Of a stretch of 64,000 nucleotides of DNA, positions 61,318 to 64,000 are shown in pieces (position 1 is the stretch's first letter; each line of letters begins with the position of its first letter). This DNA is from Streptomyces roseicoloratus (GTDB lineage Bacteria > Actinomycetota > Actinomycetes > Streptomycetales > Streptomycetaceae), in NCBI RefSeq assembly GCF_004117935.1, contig NZ_SDOY01000172.1, forward strand, positions 62,001 to 126,000, given 5' to 3'. Under the pieces are notes generated by a model, which was not told where the DNA came from, made no database searches, and saw only the letters and a list, made by a program, of their open reading frames with translations. The position numbers and the translations under genes were made by a program.

Positions 61318-61468
61318 CCGGACGGAAACGCCGAATCCTGCCGCCGTCCGGGTGACCGCACTCACCACACGTCCGGCAGGAGCGGGGGACCCAGGTCCCA
61401 GGGGTGAAGCCGCGCGTGCCGCGGCCGGGCATCTCCTGCCCGAACCCGACAGCTCACCTCGCAGGCGG
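61318..61468 (+). promoter_or_regulatory. ydaO/c-di-AMP riboswitch
   Basis: The leader of the LysM-transglycosylase gene contains the ydaO-yuaA consensus elements in order: GGACGGAAACGCCGAATCC, a first hairpin closed by CCGGCAGG, GGGGGACCCAGG (61384-61394), GGGGTGAAGC (61401-61410), a GC hairpin, and CCCGAACCCGACAGCTCACC at the end. This is the c-di-AMP-sensing riboswitch known upstream of wall lytic genes such as rpfA in Streptomyces; high c-di-AMP turns the gene off. A promoter probably lies in the AT-rich stretch 61220-61300. Confidence 0.92.
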
Positions 61469-61484
61469 AGGAGAGGAAACCGCC

Positions 61485-62417
61485 ATGCGTGGACACGGCA
61501 AGCACCGCCGCCCCAAGAACGCCCCGCTCACCCGTGGCATCGCTGCCGTGAGCCTCACCGGCAGCGCCGCCCTCGCGCTGCCGCTGACCGGAGCCACCAC
61601 CGCGGCCGCGGCCGCTCCGAGCGACGTGAACTCCGTCGCAGTGGCAAAGCCGGTGCTTTCCGCCGCCGTCCAGGCGGTCGCGGAGAACGCTCCCGAGGTG
61701 GCGTCGGCCGCGCCGGTGAAGTATTCCGTCGTCACCGGCGACTCCCTCTCGAAGATCGCCCGGAAGTACGGGGTCAAGGGCGGCTGGAAGAAGGTCTACC
61801 AGGACAACCGGAAGGTCGTCGGCGCGGACCCGGACCTCATCCGGCCCGGCCAGAAGCTCACCGTCGCCGCCACCCGGACCGCGCCCCGCCCGGCGGCCCC
61901 GGCCCCCCACTCCTCCGCCACCCGGTCGTCCGTCGCCACCGGCTCGGCCGCCTCCGCCCCGGCCCCGGCGGTCAAGAGCGTCGCGAACACCACCGCCACG
62001 AAGGCGACGACCGCCAGGAAGGCCACCACCGTCACCAGGGCCACCACCGCCGGCGCCACGAAGACGGCGTCCGCGAGTCCGGCCGGCTACGCGTATGCCG
62101 ACAACCTCGAGGGCTGGATCCGCGAGTCCCTCGACATCATGGCCCGCGAGGGCATCCCCGGTACGTTCGACGGCATCTACCGCAATATCATGCGCGAGTC
62201 GTCCGGCAACCCCCGCGCCATCAACAACTGGGACTCGAACGCCCTCGCCGGAACCCCGTCCAAGGGCCTGCTCCAGGTGATCGACCCGACCTTCCGCGCC
62301 TACCACGTCCCCGGGACGGCCTTCGACCCCTACGACCCCGTCGCCAACATCACGGCCGCCTGCAACTACGCCGCCGACCGCTACGGCTCCATCGACAACG
62401 TCTTCGGCGCCTACTGA
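61485..62417 (+). CDS. secreted LysM lytic transglycosylase
   Basis: A 310-residue exported wall enzyme. Signal peptide about 1-45 (NAPLTRGIAAVSLTGSAALA). A LysM domain (about 78-125: YSVVTGDSLSKIARKYGVKG, NRKVVGADPDLIRPGQKLTV) binds peptidoglycan. After a Thr/Ala-rich linker (about 130-200) comes a soluble lytic transglycosylase-like domain: IYRNIMRESSGNPRAINNWD gives the catalytic Glu, then SKGLLQVIDPTFRAYHVPG. It cuts glycan strands during growth or germination. ATG 61485 follows GAGGAGAGGAAA. It is controlled by the c-di-AMP riboswitch. Confidence 0.93.
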   Translation: MRGHGKHRRPKNAPLTRGIAAVSLTGSAALALPLTGATTAAAAAPSDVNSVAVAKPVLSAAVQAVAENAPEVASAAPVKYSVVTGDSLSKIARKYGVKGGWKKVYQDNRKVVGADPDLIRPGQKLTVAATRTAPRPAAPAPHSSATRSSVATGSAASAPAPAVKSVANTTATKATTARKATTVTRATTAGATKTASASPAGYAYADNLEGWIRESLDIMAREGIPGTFDGIYRNIMRESSGNPRAINNWDSNALAGTPSKGLLQVIDPTFRAYHVPGTAFDPYDPVANITAACNYAADRYGSIDNVFGAY

Positions 62418-62476
62418 CGGGACCGGCCCATCGGACGGCTCATCGGACCGGCCCATCGGACCGGCTCGTCGCCACC

Positions 62477-62520
62477 GGCAGGGCCGGGCACCCCTCACGG
62501 GGCGCCCGGCCCTGCCCTTT
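62477..62520 (+). terminator. intrinsic terminator after the transglycosylase
   Basis: GGCAGGGCCGGGC (62477-62489) and GCCCGGCCCTGCC (62504-62516) pair, with CCCC/GGGG inside, followed directly by a TTTT run, rare in this genome. Confidence 0.85.
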
Positions 62521-62608
62521 TCCCGGAAGCCGATGAAACCTTCCCGCCGTCTCGACCGTCCTCACCTGCGGGAGCCGTCGGGACGAGGACGCTGGGAGTG
62601 GGCACGGC

Positions 62609-63415
62609 ATGGGGCTGATGGACAAGGGCAAGTACACCGCGCACATAGCCGTGGTGGCCTCGGCCGTCGCGATAGGTCTGGCCTCGTGGGGGGCCGCCGC
62701 GCTGACGGACAACGAGGCCGAGGCCCTGGCGGGGGAGCGGCAGACGCAGCAGCGGACGCCCTCCGCCGAGGCCAAGGGACCGGACCGGGTTCCGCCGGTG
62801 AAGGTGCCTCAGAGCATCGCGCACGACGCCGAGGCGGGCGGGAAGTCGGTGAACATCACCATCGACGACGGCCCCGATCCGCGGTGGACGCCCCAGATGC
62901 TCGACATCCTCAAGGAGAACGACGTCAAGGCCGTGTTCTGCATGGTCGGTCCGCGGGCCCAGGAGTACCCCGAACTGGTCAAGCGGGTCGTGGCGGAGGG
63001 CCATCGGCTCTGCGACCACACCGTGACGCACGACACCACCATGGACAAGAAGTCCGTGGAGTACCAGAAGCAGCAGATCCTCGACGCCAAGCGGATGATC
63101 GAGGAGGCGGCCGGGGGAGCGAAGGTGGAGTACTACCGGGCTCCCGGCGGCGCGTTCACCCCGAACAGCAGGCGCATCGCCGCGGAGGCCGGGATGCGGC
63201 CGCTCGGCTGGAACGTGGACACCAAGGACTTCGAACTGCCGGGGACGAACGCCATCGTCAACACGGTGAAGCGGGAACTGTCCAACGGACCGACGATCCT
63301 CTTCCACGACGGCGGCGGTGACCGCCGCCAGACGGTGGCGGCTCTGCGGCAGGTGCTGCCGTGGCTGAAGGAACAGGGCCACCCGACCAGCTTCCCGGTA
63401 CGCACCAAGCCCTGA
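62609..63415 (+). CDS. exported NodB-type polysaccharide deacetylase
   Basis: A 268-residue membrane-anchored or exported enzyme. One N-terminal hydrophobic span (HIAVVASAVAIGLASWGAAA) precedes a linker and the NodB domain (about 85-260): NITIDDGPDP gives base and metal Asp, HTVTHDTTM the metal His pair, YYRAPGGAF motif 3 and ILFHDGGGDR motif 5. It removes N-acetyl groups from wall or other amino-sugar polymers. Following the transglycosylase gene, it fits cell-wall remodelling, but the terminator between them argues for separate transcription. Confidence 0.92.
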   Translation: MGLMDKGKYTAHIAVVASAVAIGLASWGAAALTDNEAEALAGERQTQQRTPSAEAKGPDRVPPVKVPQSIAHDAEAGGKSVNITIDDGPDPRWTPQMLDILKENDVKAVFCMVGPRAQEYPELVKRVVAEGHRLCDHTVTHDTTMDKKSVEYQKQQILDAKRMIEEAAGGAKVEYYRAPGGAFTPNSRRIAAEAGMRPLGWNVDTKDFELPGTNAIVNTVKRELSNGPTILFHDGGGDRRQTVAALRQVLPWLKEQGHPTSFPVRTKP

Positions 63416-63518
63416 CGGGCCGTACCGGCCCACGCCCTGACGGGCCGTACCCGGACCACGCCCTGATCCGGCCGTCCCCGCCCGGAGACTGCCGGGCGGT
63501 CTGAGCCCGCGCGGCCAC

Positions 63519-63565
63519 GCCCTGATCCGCCGTACCCCGCACGGGGTCTGTCGGCGGATCAGGGC
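63519..63565. terminator. bidirectional terminator
   Basis: GCCCTGATCCGCCG (63519-63532) pairs perfectly with CGGCGGATCAGGGC (63552-63565), with an inner ACCCCGCACGGGGT hairpin. It separates converging genes. Short words CACGCCCTGA recur before it. Confidence 0.85.
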
Positions 63566-63587
63566 TGAGGGGCCCGGCTTCCGCTGC

Positions 63588-63995
63588 TCAGCGCACCGCC
63601 GCGAGGCGCCGGCCGCCGCAGGCGCGCAAGGCGCTGTCGACGAGGGCGGACAGGACCGGTCCGCCCGGCTCCGGCGTCAGCCGTGCGAGGCGGTGCATGG
63701 TCAGGGCGGCCTCCCATGCCGAGGTCTTCGCCGGTGAGCAGCCCCAGGAGACGGCTTCGAGCCGCGCCCAGAGGTACGCGCCGAAGCCGAGGTGAATCGT
63801 TCCTTCGCGGGCCGCCTCCTCGTCGAGGGCCTCGCGCACCGCCGTCAGGAACGTCACGGCGTCCCCCGGCCCCAGGGCCTCGACGACGATCCGGAGGTAC
63901 GGAGCGATCAGGCCGGTCGCCTCCGGCCACTCGGCCTCGTCACCGAATCGCTCGCGCAGGTGTCCGTACAGCGGGTGTTCCATGCAGTGGGTCAT
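63588..63995 (-). CDS. hypothetical protein at the right edge
   Basis: A helical protein of at least 135 residues. If the ATG at 63995 is the true start it is complete (MTHCMEHPLYGHLRERFGDE), with ATG 63983 as an alternative; the frame stays open to the window edge, so the gene could extend further. It contains EALGPGDAVTFLTAVREAL and ARLEAVSWGCSPAKTSAWEA. I do not recognise the family; no signal or span is seen. Confidence 0.65.
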   Translation of the reverse strand: MTHCMEHPLYGHLRERFGDEAEWPEATGLIAPYLRIVVEALGPGDAVTFLTAVREALDEEAAREGTIHLGFGAYLWARLEAVSWGCSPAKTSAWEAALTMHRLARLTPEPGGPVLSALVDSALRACGGRRLAAVR

Positions 63996-64000
63996 GAAGG

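Overview
The window is very GC-rich (third codon positions almost always G or C), uses many GTG starts with AGGAGG-like ribosome sites, and carries typical streptomycete families: a sigma-B-type sigma factor, SpoIIE phosphatase and HATPase regulators, an LCP ligase, a chitinase with a chi-type direct-repeat promoter, and a c-di-AMP leader ahead of a wall lytic enzyme. It reads as chromosomal DNA of Streptomyces or a close relative. I saw no tRNA, rRNA, CRISPR array, transposase or phage gene.

Layout. 1-13 kb: two SulP anion transporters, the second in an overlapping string ArsR regulator-SulP-HATPase, then a PAS/PAS/GAF/PP2C phosphatase, a SHOCT membrane protein, a fused double alpha/beta hydrolase and a MerR regulator. 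12-17.5 kb: secreted proteins (NPP1-like, an unknown, a GH18 chitinase) and an LCP enzyme. 17.5-25 kb: a five-gene oligopeptide ABC operon divergent from an aldehyde dehydrogenase. 25-27.6 kb: an NmrA-type oxidoreductase gene broken by a roughly 0.4 kb insert, and an AlkB-like dioxygenase behind a LexA-like box.

27.6-36 kb is the most unusual part. An 83-residue peptide with a 21-residue double-glycine leader is followed, after a perfect 18-bp hairpin, by an HlyD-type adaptor, a C39-peptidase ABC exporter and a second ABC exporter, with no modification enzyme in sight. This is a candidate export system for an unmodified peptide bacteriocin. A gene-free kilobase with 34-bp tandem hairpin repeats and a LuxR-like regulator lie upstream. 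36-42.5 kb: aminopeptidase P, a xylose-type ABC operon and a secreted PAF-AH-like esterase.

42.6-56.7 kb looks like a stress and redox island: CBS-domain protein, DJ-1/PfpI protein, sigma-B-type sigma factor, YbdK-type ligase, small membrane proteins, SRPBCC, CDGSH iron-sulfur protein, haem-oxygenase-like iron enzyme, BON protein, metallophosphoesterase, STAS-like protein and EF-hand protein. Four promoters of the form GNNT-N15-GGGTA(C/T/G) lie here, so a sigma-B regulon is likely. Two decayed genes sit in the island: a UdgX uracil-DNA glycosylase broken by three perfect tandem microduplications plus a separate frameshift, and a SRPBCC gene with an internal deletion. A protein resembling eukaryotic RhoGDI is also here.

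57-64 kb: a large secreted hydrolase with Calx-beta-like repeats, a monodomain hydrolase, a c-di-AMP (ydaO) riboswitch controlling a LysM-transglycosylase, a NodB polysaccharide deacetylase, and an unknown gene at the right edge.
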